The notes under the pieces were generated by a model. It saw only the letters and a program-made list of their open reading frames with translations, did not search any database and was not told the DNA's origin. A program made the translations under genes and the position numbers. Of a stretch of 64,000 nucleotides of DNA, positions 43,141 to 53,200 are shown one piece after another. Origin of the DNA: Calditrichia bacterium. GTDB lineage: Bacteria > Calditrichota > Calditrichia > RBG-13-44-9 > J075. The stretch covers positions 248,001 through 312,000 of the forward strand of contig JACKAP010000003.1 in the NCBI GenBank assembly GCA_020635015.1, written 5' to 3'. The number at the start of each line of letters is the position of its first letter. The stretch's first letter is position 1.

Positions 43141-44136
43141 ATGAAAAATTCAAAGATCGTTGGCGTCGGTCATTATCTGCCGGAGCGGATCGTGACCAAT
43201 CAGGACCTGGAAAAAATGATGGACACCTCAGACGAATGGATCCGGGAACGTACCGGCATCCGGGAACGGCACTGGATCACGGAAGGCGATACCATCGCCA
43301 GCATGTCGCACCAGGCCGCCCTCAAGGCGCTGGAGCGCGCCGGCATGGAAGCGGGCGATATTGAGTTTATCGTGTTCGCCACCATGATGTCCGATCAAAT
43401 TTTTCCCGGCGGCGGCTGCTTCCTGCAGCAGAAGCTGGGCCTGCCTGGAGTGCCGGCGATGGACGTCCGTAATGCCTGTTCAGGCTTCCTTTACGCCCTG
43501 GCGACAGCCGACAAGTTCATCAAGACCGGCACCTACAAAAATGCACTGGTGGTGGGAGCGGAGATCCAGAGCACCTCACTGGACCTGACCACCCGCGGCC
43601 GCGACATCGCGGTGCTGTTTGCCGACGGCGCCGGGGCAGCGGTGCTGACTGCTACCGACGACCCAACAGACGGGATACTGACCACCCACATTCATGCCGA
43701 CGGCAACTATACCGACAAACTCCGGGTCGAGCAGCCGGTAGTCTACCATAATCCCCGGCTGCATCCGGGCATCTTTGAAGGTGACGCCATTTATCCCAAG
43801 ATGGAAGGCCGCTACGTCTTCAAGCATGCGGTGACCAAGTTCCCGGAAGTGATCAACGAGGCCCTGGAGGCAACCGGTTATACCACCGATGATATCGATC
43901 TGCTGATCCCCCACCAGGCCAATCTGCGCATCACCGAAGCGGTAGGGCAGCGGGTGGGACTGCCCCCGGAAAAGGTGTTCAGTAATATCCAGACCACCGG
44001 CAACACCACCGCCGCCTCGATCCCGATTGCGATGAGTGAGGCGATTGAGCAGGGACGCTTGAAAAAAGGCGACCTCCTGTGTCTGGCGGCGTTCGGGGCG
44101 GGATTTACCTGGGCCTCGGCGTTAGTGCGGTTTTAG
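43141..44136 (+). CDS. fabH: 3-oxoacyl-ACP synthase III
   Basis: A 331-residue thiolase-fold enzyme that starts fatty acid synthesis by condensing acyl-CoA with malonyl-ACP. The catalytic triad is Cys-113 (NACSGF), His-258 (PHQANLR) and Asn-288 (TTGNTTAAS). The start motif is YLPERIVTNQDLE, and the C-terminus AAFGAGFTWASALVRF is typical. It is slightly longer than E. coli FabH, with an insertion around residues 195-222. GAGGACTGAC precedes the ATG. It stands apart from other fab genes, so it may serve a specialised branched or odd-chain priming role. Confidence 0.95.
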   Translation: MKNSKIVGVGHYLPERIVTNQDLEKMMDTSDEWIRERTGIRERHWITEGDTIASMSHQAALKALERAGMEAGDIEFIVFATMMSDQIFPGGGCFLQQKLGLPGVPAMDVRNACSGFLYALATADKFIKTGTYKNALVVGAEIQSTSLDLTTRGRDIAVLFADGAGAAVLTATDDPTDGILTTHIHADGNYTDKLRVEQPVVYHNPRLHPGIFEGDAIYPKMEGRYVFKHAVTKFPEVINEALEATGYTTDDIDLLIPHQANLRITEAVGQRVGLPPEKVFSNIQTTGNTTAASIPIAMSEAIEQGRLKKGDLLCLAAFGAGFTWASALVRF

Positions 44137-44143
44137 AATTTGA

Positions 44144-44197
44144 GCCACGAATTTACGCGAATGGTCGCGAATGATCTATTTCGTGTAAATTCGTGGC
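44144..44197. repeat. GCCACGAATTTACGCGAA / TTTCGTGTAAATTCGTGGC inverted repeat
   Basis: The arms at 44144-44161 and 44179-44197 are inverted copies with one or two mismatches. The centre repeats GGTCGCGAATG. It lies between fabH and the next gene and would form a strong stem. Confidence 0.9.
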
Positions 44198-44214
44198 TAA
44201 AAAAGAAGGTACAG

Positions 44215-45993
44215 ATGCGTTATTCTCATAGAGCTTTGTATTTCATATTGATCGTCGCTTTGCTACTGATCGAGAAGATTGATCTGGTTGCCCAGGTAAT
44301 TTCGGTTTCGCCCATCCCGCAGCGGATCGATGTGCCGCGCGACGGGGCGCTGGTCGTCGAATTCGCCGCTGCCATCGATCCAGCCACGGTCAATTCAAAT
44401 AGCTTCCTGGCCTTCGGGCGCTGGTCCGGGGTGATGGACGGAAGCTTCAGCTTCGAGAACGGCAATCAACGAATACGCTTCCAGCCGGCACGGGAATTCT
44501 CCGCCGGTGAATACGTGACGGTGAACCTCTCCAGCGATATCGCCTTCGCTGACGGTACTCCCCTCACCCACGGCTACACCTGGAACTTCTGGGCGAAGGC
44601 CGATCCGGGCAGCCTGGAATTGCAGGAGATCGCCCGCATTCCGGTGCGCCAGCCCGGGGAAGGGCATATCCAGACCTACGGGGCCTTTGCCGGCGATTTG
44701 AACGAAGACGGCTATTCCGATTATAGCGTGCCCAATGAACTGGCCAACGATGTGCGGGTGTTTCTCAACGACGGGCAGGGCGGCTACAGCAGCTTCACCG
44801 CCTTTCCCCTGCCTGGAGGATCGGTGCCCAGCACCAATGAGGGGGCCGATTTCAACCGCGACGGGCACATCGATTTCGTGGTGGGCAATATCGGCAACAG
44901 TCTGGCCACGGTTTACCTCGGCGACGGCAACGGAGGCTTTCTTTCCATCACCAGCTATACGGCAGGGCAGAGCATTCGCGGCATTACCGTGCTTGACGCC
45001 GAGGGAGACGGCGATATTGATATCGTCAGTGCCAATTACAGCGCCAATAATCTCGCCCTGCTGCTGAATGACGGCAGCGGTGTTTTTGGGTCTCCACAGA
45101 CTTTTGAGAGTGGAGGCAATGGAGAGCGTGCGGTTGCCGCGGCGGATGTCAATGACGATGGGATCGGCGACCTGATTGTGGGCGTCTTCAACAGCAACGA
45201 GCTGTTAATGCTCCTCGGCGACGGCAGCGGAGGCTATGCGCTGAGCGACCGCATCAGTGTGGGTGGCTCGCCCTGGATGCTGGCCATCGGCGACATCAAC
45301 GGCGACGGCACCCTGGACGTGGCTTCCGCCAACTCTTCCAACAACAGCGCCTCCGCAGCCTTTACCGATGGTCAGGGCAACTTTATTAATGCCGTCAGCT
45401 ACAGCAGCGGCGGCACTTTCCCCCTGGCGATCGACCTCGGCGATCTCGATGGCGACGGCGACCTCGACCTGCTGGTCAGCAACTTCGGCAACTTCGGTTC
45501 CAACAACGGGCGCTGGCGGTGTTACGAGAATGACGGTGACGGTAATTTTATCAATCCTGCCGATTATCCCGCCAGTAAAGCAGCTTCCTGCGCCGTCTTC
45601 CACGACCGCGACCGCGACGGCGACCTCGATCTTACCTGCATCGATGAGTTGGACGACTTGTTATTCATCTTCGAGCCGCTCCCTCTCTCCCTCCCCTACC
45701 CCGGCGGCCCGCCTTCCGGTTTTGCCCTGGGACAGAATTATCCCAACCCGTTCAACCCCCTTACGAATTTCGGATTTCGGATTTCGGATTTCGGATTTGT
45801 AAAACTTGAAATTTTTGATCTTAGCGGGCGCAAGATCCGTACTTTACGCTCAGAGCCCATGGTTCCCGGAACGTATGAAACGCAATGGGATGGACGTGAT
45901 GATGTCGGTGCACTGATGGCCAGCGGGGTCTACCTCTACCGCCTGCAGGCCGGGGCGCTTAGTCAGGTGCGGAAGATGGTGCTGGTGCGGTGA
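44215..45993 (+). CDS. Exported FG-GAP/VCBS-repeat protein with C-terminal sorting domain
   Basis: A 592-residue secreted protein: signal peptide (to about residue 27), an SbsA-like Ig domain (VSPIPQRIDVPRDGALVVEF ... to about 135), then seven calcium-binding FG-GAP loops (DLNEDGYSDY, DFNRDGHIDF, DAEGDGDIDI, DVNDDGIGDL, DINGDGTLDV, DLDGDGDLDL, DRDRDGDLDL) forming a propeller. It ends with the NYPNPFNP type A sorting domain. That domain contains a heptamer array (45767-45798) reading FGFRISDFGF where other family members have a different strand. ATG 44215 follows AGAAGGTACAG. Likely cell-surface or secreted; ligand unknown. Confidence 0.9.
   Translation: MRYSHRALYFILIVALLLIEKIDLVAQVISVSPIPQRIDVPRDGALVVEFAAAIDPATVNSNSFLAFGRWSGVMDGSFSFENGNQRIRFQPAREFSAGEYVTVNLSSDIAFADGTPLTHGYTWNFWAKADPGSLELQEIARIPVRQPGEGHIQTYGAFAGDLNEDGYSDYSVPNELANDVRVFLNDGQGGYSSFTAFPLPGGSVPSTNEGADFNRDGHIDFVVGNIGNSLATVYLGDGNGGFLSITSYTAGQSIRGITVLDAEGDGDIDIVSANYSANNLALLLNDGSGVFGSPQTFESGGNGERAVAAADVNDDGIGDLIVGVFNSNELLMLLGDGSGGYALSDRISVGGSPWMLAIGDINGDGTLDVASANSSNNSASAAFTDGQGNFINAVSYSSGGTFPLAIDLGDLDGDGDLDLLVSNFGNFGSNNGRWRCYENDGDGNFINPADYPASKAASCAVFHDRDRDGDLDLTCIDELDDLLFIFEPLPLSLPYPGGPPSGFALGQNYPNPFNPLTNFGFRISDFGFVKLEIFDLSGRKIRTLRSEPMVPGTYETQWDGRDDVGALMASGVYLYRLQAGALSQVRKMVLVR
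45767..45798 (+). repeat. (ATTTCGG)x4 heptamer array within coding sequence
   Basis: Four perfect ATTTCGG units plus ATTT. They are translated as part of the sorting domain of the 44215-45993 protein. Flanking protein sequence aligns with the paralogue at 46869-49838 without a change in length. Confidence 0.9.
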
Positions 45994-45996
45994 AAA

Positions 45997-46155
45997 TCAA
46001 GGATAAAGGTTAAAGGTGTAAGGATAAAGTTAAAAGAAAAGGAACAAAAATAAATTATTGTTCGGCAGATTTTCACTTGAGTATTTTATCACGCCATATC
46101 TTGTATCTTTACTCCTTCATCCTTTATCCTTTATCCTTTATCCTTTATCCTTCAA
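45997..46155. repeat. Inverted repeat of AGGATAAAGG / CCTTTATCCTTTATC units
   Basis: The left arm (45997-46045) has AAGGATAAAGGTTAAAGG-type units. The right arm (46107-46155) is a regular TCCTTTA heptamer array. About 60 bp of AT-rich sequence separates them. It lies between the VCBS gene and tRNA-Leu. Confidence 0.85.
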
Positions 46156-46219
46156 AATTATTTCCTCCCCTTGACACGCCCCCAATCCGGTATTAAATTC
46201 TTCCCGCTTGACAATATTA

Positions 46220-46305
46220 GCCAGAGTGGCGGAATTGGCAGACGCGCCGGACTCAAAATCCGGTTAGGGTGAAACCTAGTGTGGGTTCGAGTCCCACCTC
46301 TGGTA
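46220..46305 (+). tRNA. tRNA-Leu (anticodon CAA)
   Basis: A class II tRNA. The acceptor GCCAGAG (46220-46226) pairs with CTCTGGT (46298-46304), with discriminator A. The anticodon stem CCGGA/TCCGG holds the loop CTCAAAA, giving CAA, which reads UUG. A variable arm (AGGGTGAAACCT) and T-arm GTGGGTTCGAGTCCCAC are present. CCA is not encoded. A strong terminator follows six bases later. Confidence 0.97.
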
Positions 46306-46310
46306 CGATG

Positions 46311-46364
46311 ACACCCGGCTATAAAGCAGCATGTATTTCGCTGCTTTATAGCCGGGTGTTTTTG
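46311..46364 (+). terminator. Intrinsic terminator of tRNA-Leu
   Basis: A perfect 20-bp stem, ACACCCGGCTATAAAGCAGC (46311-46330) with 46340-46359, a nine-base loop, then TTTTTG. The hairpin at 49936-49982 has the same ends (ACACCC...GCAGC) but a different middle. Confidence 0.93.
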
Positions 46365-46868
46365 TTGCGGCGATTATTATGTTGTCGGATTTTTTAGGGT
46401 TCTGTAGTTTGTATCTATTCTTGCGCTCGCCTGATGCGCAATCCTGAGGGTGTTAAAACGGTTAGAATAGGCTTAACATACATACACCTTAAGAAAAAAC
46501 TGATGTTTAAAAAAGTGACATTTTTTATTTGGTATATGCCAATATATCGCTTACATTGGCCCGACTATGGATAGTCGCTAATTTCTATATTCTGTGTATT
46601 GCAAGGAATAGCAGATAAGATATTCCAGCAATCCGATACTCCTTACCCAATATCCATATACGCTTCCTAATTTATTCCTCTGATGTATGGTTTGAGAAGG
46701 ATTGTACCAGTCTGTACAGCCTTTATACTTTCCACGGGTTTTATGCTGCATTAGTGATGGTTGCATTGCTCTAAGTTACATCAGCCTGCCTAGGTTTTTT
46801 GCTTGCAAGCAAAAGGACTTGCACAATCATCCATTTAATTATCATTTATCCATTTAATAGGAGGTAGT
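46365..46868. other. AT-rich spacer, no gene recognised
   Basis: Half a kilobase without a plausible coding frame. It holds a near-palindrome TTGGTATATGCCAA (46529-46542), the perfect palindrome at 46797-46814, and the ribosome binding site AGGAGGTAGT of the next gene. Base composition is clearly more AT-rich than the neighbouring genes. Confidence 0.55.
46797..46814. promoter_or_regulatory. Perfect 18-bp palindrome upstream of the SBBP gene
   Basis: TTTTGCTTGCAAGCAAAA ends 54 bp before the start codon at 46869. Size, symmetry and position fit an operator for a dimeric repressor or activator. The cognate regulator is unknown. Confidence 0.45.
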
Positions 46869-49838
46869 GTGAAACAACGAAAAGGAATTTTCATGCTGGT
46901 CTGTAGTCTACTGGCGCTCATTATATTTGCTGGAAACAATCTACAGCAACACGAAGATATGCCGGCATTACTGCAACTGCGGAGCCAATCCACTGCTCTC
47001 GCCGCGGCAGAAGTTGATGAAGCCACCAGGGGACAGGTCGTTGCAAATTACGGCAAACTGCCGATGCGCTTTGAAGCGAACGAAGGCCAGTTCAATGAGC
47101 AGGTCAGGTTCGTCACGCGCGGCAGCGGCTATTGCATGTTTCTCACCGCAAATGAAGCGGTGCTGTCTCTGCGGCATGAAGCCGATGCGCAAGTGAAGTG
47201 CGGCAAGGAAGCGTTACCCAAAACCGCCGGCACCCCGGCGCCGCAATACGCCAGCACTGTGGTACGCATGAAACTGGCCAAAGCCAATCCCAACCCGGCG
47301 GTTTCCGGCCAGACGGAGATGGTAACGAAGTCCAATTACTTTAGCGGCAGTGACCCCTCGCAATGGCGCACAAATGTGGTCAATTACCAAAAAGTGCACT
47401 ACGAAGCAATTTATGAGGGCATTGACCTGGTATACTACGGCAACCAGCAACACCTGGAATATGATTTTGTGGTAGCGCCCGGCGCTGACCCGTATCAGAT
47501 CGAGATGCAATTTGACGGATTGGCAGCGAAGGAAGGCGACGCCCCCATCACCCTTGATGAGCGCGGCAATGCCATTTTGCATCTCACTGGTGGCGAACTG
47601 CTGCTGCAAACACCGTTCATCTACCAGGAAAAAGATGGCGAGCGCGAACCGGTGGACGGCGCCTATCGCTTGACAGACGGCCACCACCTGGCTTTTGCAG
47701 TGGCCGATTACGACGACGCCCGGCCGCTGGTTATCGATCCGGTTTTGCGCTATTCCACTTTCCTGGGCGGAAGCGGATCTGAATACGGCTACGGCATCGC
47801 GGCCGACGCCAACGGCAACACCTATGTCACCGGGACGACTCAGGATGCCACCACAGACTTCCCGTCCACAACCGGCGCCTTTAGCACTACCCACAACGGC
47901 GGCACTGACATTTTTGTGAGCAAACTTAGCGCAGATGGCAGTAGCCTGCTCTATTCCACCTTCCTGGGGGGAACGGGCTATGATGGTGCATATGCCCTTG
48001 CGATAGATGGCAATGGCAATGCCTACGTTACCGGTTCTACCATGTCCGGTGATTTCCCCACCACGGCAGGCGCCTTTGATATAACCCATAACGGCAATGC
48101 CGACGTTTTTGTGAGCGTATTCAATCCCACCGGCAGCGCACTGGTCTATTCCACCTTCCTGGGGGGAACGGGCTATGATGAAGGTTGGGGGATTGCGGCG
48201 GACGCCGACGGAAATGCTTATGTTACAGGCTATACCTATCACAGCATAACTGATTTCCCCACCACTGCCGGGGCCTTTGATATAACCCACAACGGCGGCG
48301 GCGTAGATGCGTTTGTGAGTAAGCTCAATGCTGCCGGCACGGCACTGGTCTATTCCACCTTCCTGGGGGGAACGGGTGGTGATGCTGCCTATGGCATCGC
48401 AGTGGACGCCGACCGTTCCGCTTATGTTGTTGGGTCTACTGACGCGGGGATTGACTTTCCCGTTACCACCGGTGCTTACGATGAAACTCATAACGGCAGC
48501 ACCGATGTATTTGTGAGCAAGCTCAATCCCACCGGCACGGCACTGGACTATTCTACCTTCCTGGGAGGAAGCAGCGCAGAGGAAGCCTGGGGTGTTGCCG
48601 TGGATGCCGGAGGAAATGCCTATGTGACTGGCTATACGGGTGATGGCACGACCGATTTCCCCACCACTGCCGGCGCCTTTGATGTGACCCATAACGGCGG
48701 CTCCGATGTGTTTGTGAGTAAGCTCAATGCCACTGGTGCGGCACTCATTTATTCCACCTTCCTGGGAGGAAGCAGTCAGGAGACCGGATATGCAATTGCC
48801 GTGGATGCCAGTGGCAATGCCTATGTAACGGGCGAAACATCAGACGCAGCTACGGATTTTCCCACCACCACGGGCGCATTCGATGAAACCCATAACGGTG
48901 CCAGTGATGTCTTTGTGAGCCAACTCAGTAGCGACGGCAGCAGCCTGCTTTATTCAACATTCCTGGGCGGAAGCCCGGACGCAACCAGCAACGGCCGGGA
49001 TGAAGGCTGGGGCATTGCCGTAGATGCCGGCGGCAATCTGTATGTAACCGGATCCACAGCGATGGCCATCAATGGTTTCCCAAGCACTGCCGGGGCTTAT
49101 GATGAGGTCCACAACGGCAGCCGTGATGCGTTTGTGGTGAAGTTTAGCTCAAAGGTATTGGTGCAAATAGACATCAAACCGGGCGATGATCCCAATTTTG
49201 TGAAATGCACCAAAGATAACCAAAAAATCCCGGTGGCGATATTAACCACCAACGATTTCGATGCCACCACGGTCGATCACACCACCGTCCGGTTCGGTAA
49301 AACCGGTACCGAAGCAGCGGAAGTCCATCGTGTGAAAAGGACCGGTGAGGCCAAACGTCATGAAGATGACGTTGACGGCGATGGCGATATCGATCTTGTT
49401 TTCCACTTCCGCCTTGGGGACACCGGTATCGAATGCGGTGACGAGATGGCGATGTTGACCGGCCAAACTTTCTCCGGCCAGGCAATACAGGGAAGTGACG
49501 CCATCATCGCTGCAAGCCATAATAAGCTTATTGTCCTTGAGGATACGCCGGCCATTCCGGATCAATATGCACTCGAGCAAAACTATCCCAATCCCTTCAA
49601 TCCGACGACCGGAATCCGCTTTACCCTGCCGGAAGCAGCGGCAGTGAAACTGACCGTGTACGATATCAGCGGCCGGGAAGTGCGCAGCCTGATCTCCGGC
49701 AGTCTGGCAGAAGGTACTTATGATATTCAGTGGGATGCCACCAGCAATAACGGGACCGCAGTGGCCAGCGGCGTCTATATTTACCGCCTCCAGGCGGGAT
49801 CGTTTATACAAACACGGAAGATGACTTTATTGCGATGA
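46869..49838 (+). CDS. Exported SBBP-repeat propeller protein with C-terminal sorting domain
   Basis: A 989-residue secreted protein starting with GTG, which is supported by a near-perfect AGGAGGTAGT directly before it. A signal anchor (residues 6-22) precedes an N-terminal domain containing MRFEANEGQFNEQVRFVTRG (about 65-84), typical of SBBP proteins. Seven about 60-residue SBBP repeats follow, each with YSTFLGG, GNAYVTGYT and TTGAFDxTHNG. The DNA repeats are close enough to recombine. After residue 760 comes a VQIDIKPGDDPNFVKC module with DVDGDGDIDL, then the NYPNPFNP sorting domain. It is probably a cell-surface protein. Two related hairpins flank the gene. Confidence 0.9.
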   Translation: MKQRKGIFMLVCSLLALIIFAGNNLQQHEDMPALLQLRSQSTALAAAEVDEATRGQVVANYGKLPMRFEANEGQFNEQVRFVTRGSGYCMFLTANEAVLSLRHEADAQVKCGKEALPKTAGTPAPQYASTVVRMKLAKANPNPAVSGQTEMVTKSNYFSGSDPSQWRTNVVNYQKVHYEAIYEGIDLVYYGNQQHLEYDFVVAPGADPYQIEMQFDGLAAKEGDAPITLDERGNAILHLTGGELLLQTPFIYQEKDGEREPVDGAYRLTDGHHLAFAVADYDDARPLVIDPVLRYSTFLGGSGSEYGYGIAADANGNTYVTGTTQDATTDFPSTTGAFSTTHNGGTDIFVSKLSADGSSLLYSTFLGGTGYDGAYALAIDGNGNAYVTGSTMSGDFPTTAGAFDITHNGNADVFVSVFNPTGSALVYSTFLGGTGYDEGWGIAADADGNAYVTGYTYHSITDFPTTAGAFDITHNGGGVDAFVSKLNAAGTALVYSTFLGGTGGDAAYGIAVDADRSAYVVGSTDAGIDFPVTTGAYDETHNGSTDVFVSKLNPTGTALDYSTFLGGSSAEEAWGVAVDAGGNAYVTGYTGDGTTDFPTTAGAFDVTHNGGSDVFVSKLNATGAALIYSTFLGGSSQETGYAIAVDASGNAYVTGETSDAATDFPTTTGAFDETHNGASDVFVSQLSSDGSSLLYSTFLGGSPDATSNGRDEGWGIAVDAGGNLYVTGSTAMAINGFPSTAGAYDEVHNGSRDAFVVKFSSKVLVQIDIKPGDDPNFVKCTKDNQKIPVAILTTNDFDATTVDHTTVRFGKTGTEAAEVHRVKRTGEAKRHEDDVDGDGDIDLVFHFRLGDTGIECGDEMAMLTGQTFSGQAIQGSDAIIAASHNKLIVLEDTPAIPDQYALEQNYPNPFNPTTGIRFTLPEAAAVKLTVYDISGREVRSLISGSLAEGTYDIQWDATSNNGTAVASGVYIYRLQAGSFIQTRKMTLLR

Positions 49839-50212
49839 GGTCATGTGTCCGGTCGGTATAGCTGAGAAAGCGGGTAGCTTGCACTATTGAAAATCGCAAT
49901 GACGCTCTAAGGAAGTCCGCTATACGTGTACAAAGACACCCCGTTAACAGCAGCGAAAAGCGTGCTGCTGTTAACGGGGTGTTGCTTTTTAGGAGGGATG
50001 GCGTTAAAGTTCGAATATTAAAAGCCTTGCTCTGTCTTTCATATAAAGCGCTTCGTCCTGAATGGGGATGGTTTAATCGATCACAGACTCGAAAAAACTT
50101 TTCACCGCTACAATGAAAATTGTTGATTAATTTACAAACCTTTGGTTAAATTTAAGTTGAATTATTTTGCTAAATTCCGCCGGCATAACCTCTATTATCG
50201 AAAGGTAAATAA
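49839..50212. other. Spacer with terminator, otherwise empty
   Basis: Between two large exported-protein genes. It contains the hairpin at 49936-49990 and an AT-rich promoter-like stretch (50100-50205). No coding frame of note was found. Confidence 0.55.
49936..49990 (+). terminator. Intrinsic terminator after the SBBP gene
   Basis: A perfect 19-bp stem, ACACCCCGTTAACAGCAGC (49936-49954) with 49964-49982, a nine-base loop, then TGCTTTTT. It resembles the tRNA-Leu terminator at both stem ends, while the middle differs on both strands. Confidence 0.9.
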
Positions 50213-53200
50213 ATGCGAAACAGGAAGTTCTTTTTCACGATTTTTCTCACCTATCTTGGATTTATCAGCGTCATCGCGCAACAACCGGCGGAAGCCGACC
50301 GGGTGGATTTATCCACCCCGCAGGAATTCCCGCCGCCGGCGGGGCGCGAGCTCATTTTGGAAGAAATGTTCCCCATCGGATTGAGCAACGGCGACCTGCT
50401 GATGGTCTACCGGCTGTGGCCCCTGGGAGGGCAAACCAATGATGTCCTTTACAGCGCCCGCAGCACCGATGGCGGGCTGAGCTGGGAGGCGCCGCAAACC
50501 GTGCATACCATCGCCAACGGGCAACACAACTGGATCCAGGGGCTGCAAACCCAGAGCGGGCGGCTGATCATTGCCTATTACCCGCCATTCGGCGCCGGCA
50601 CCGAACTGCAACTGCTCCATTCCGATGATGCCGGCGTCAACTGGTCGCCCCTGGTCGCCGTCGCCACCGGAGATGGCCCGCGGGATGCGCACCTGTCGGA
50701 AACCGGCGATGGGCGGCTATGGCTGGTTTATCACAATTTTGATCTGGGCGATCCAGGTGATTTTTACTACCGCACCAGCCTTGATGACGGCGTTAGCTGG
50801 GGAAATGAAACCCTGCTGCTGGGTGGACCGGCTTTTCCGGAGCGAACCCATGCGACGATTGCTTCCGCCAATACTGATACCTTGCTACTGTTCTATTTGA
50901 GCGCGAACCCCAATTTCGGCATCGGGCTCGGCCAGCTGCTCCGGAGGATCAGCGGCGACGGCGGCGCCACCTGGTCGGCGGCGCTGGCGTTAACCCCGGA
51001 CAGTCTGACCACTTTTCATGGAATCACCGGCACTTCTGCCCACCGGGCCCTGCGCCAGGCCGATGGAACCTTGTGGATATTTACCGATTTGGCGCCGTTG
51101 GTGTTCGTGATAGATCCTAATTTCGGGCCGCTTTATCGCTGGACCGATCCGATCAGCATCTATGGATACTCCAGCAATGACGGCGGGGTGAGCTGGAATG
51201 CGCAGCCGTTTACCCGCTATGCGGGTCAGGATTTGAGTTCGCATACCACGCTGCTGAATGACCAGCCGTTCCTGCAGTTCAACTCCAGCCGCTGGAAACC
51301 GCTTATCAATGTCGATGCTGCCTGGTACGGCATCCTCGGGGTGACGGTAGACAGCAATCCCCCGCCGACCGGCCGGCATTTCCTGTTCAATGCCACCACC
51401 CCATCCAACATCGAAACCGTCCTGAAATTCAACGCCAAGGATGAAAGCGGGGTTGCCGATGTGCAGGGATATTACCGGGTCAACAACGGCCCGCTGCTGG
51501 GCCCGAAGCCGCTGTTCGATGACGGCCTGCACCAGGACGGCGCGGCCAATGACGGTCTCTGGGGCGGCTTTCTGGACATCTTTCAGCTCGGCGACAAGAT
51601 CAGCGCGACGTGTGTGGTGACCGACATCGACAACAACAGTGTCTCCATGGACGCCACCGATTTCGAGGTTTTACCTTATCACAATATTGGCAATATCATC
51701 TTGCAGATGGCTCCCAACGGCGTTCAGGGGGCAGGTAGCGCCGGGGCGCAGTTGGAGGCCGGGGCGCACTGGCCGCGGGAGAACGGCCAGGATTATCTGC
51801 AGCGGGGCAGCCTGTGGGTGGGGGCCGATGTCGGCGGCGAAAAACGGGTGATGACCGGCCTGCTGGATTTATCCGGCAATGCCGACTGGAAACCCACCCC
51901 GGGCAGCGCCGTTACGATTGCCGCCGGGGTCTCCGACCAGGATATCCGCATGCGCTATGATGACCGCATTCCCCGGTTGCCGGGCACACTGCCGATCGGC
52001 CTCTCGGTGCGCCAGGAGAGCTTTCAGTGGGCAGACAGCCTGCAGAACGACTTCATCATCTTCCGCTACACGGTGAAAAACAACGGGCTGAACGGTGATG
52101 TCAACGATGTGATTGTGGCGCTGGCCCAGGATGCTGATGTGACCCTGCAGACCAATTCACGAAACGATCAGGTCGCTTATGACCCGGAACGGCAGATGCT
52201 GTATATGTATGACAATCAGGGCGACCCCGGCGGCTATGTCGGCCTGAAGATGCTCGGCGCCGGCAGCGCGCCCTTTACTGTCAACACCGCGGAGGGCTCC
52301 GGCTTTAATACCGGCGAGGAATACTACGCCTATCTCAGCAGTGGCTTCCAGGCGCCGCCAGTTCAGTCGGGTGGTTACTGGCTCACGCTTGGCGCGCAGC
52401 CGCTCGACCTGGCGGCCGGTGATTCGCTGACCTTCGCATTCGGTATGGCGCTGGGCGAGGGGCTGGCTGATCTGCAAGGCCATGCGGATCAGATGGACGA
52501 ATCGTTTAAGAATATCGGGATCGCCGCAGTGGCAACGATGTTCCTCGCCCCCGGCGAACTGGGTTTCCTGACCGAGGTGGGCGCAGAAACCGATACGGGT
52601 CTGGTTACGGTATACAATCAGGGTGTGGAAACGTTGACCATCAGCGATATGCAAGTCAGCGGAGATGCCGCCTTTCAGTTGGGCGCGCTGCCGCTCCCGG
52701 CCAGCCTGGGCTCCCAGGAAAGCCTGGATATCACGGTGCGCTTTACCCCGCCCGCCAGCGGCGAGTATAACGCCACCATCACGGTCACCAGCGATGATCC
52801 GCGCCGGCCGGTGCAGACGGTGACGCTGCGCGGGGATGGTTTCCAGGTGATCCCGGCGGAAATCGGCAGCATCTACGCAGTTACCGGCGCAGCATCCAGC
52901 GGCGCATTGCTGACGCTCGATCCGGGGAACGGCAGCGGCAGTGTGGTGGGCTCCAGCGGGTTCCCGGCAGTGCTGGGCGCGGCGGTACGCCCCTCTAACG
53001 GCGAGTTGTACGGCATCGTGGATAACGGTGCTTTATCCTTATTGGTCAGAATCGACGCCGCCAGCGGGCGGGCTTATCGGGTGGCCGATATACCGGTAGA
53101 CAACATCCGTGATATCGCCTTTGATAATGCGGATCACCTCTACGGCGGGGTTTTTTCCAACGGCTGGCTGTATCAAATCGATCCATCCAGTGGCGCGGCT

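Noticed and set aside
47214..48692. Long antisense frame across the SBBP repeats
   Set aside because: It arises from the tandem DNA repeats of the sense gene; no start signal or protein-like domain.
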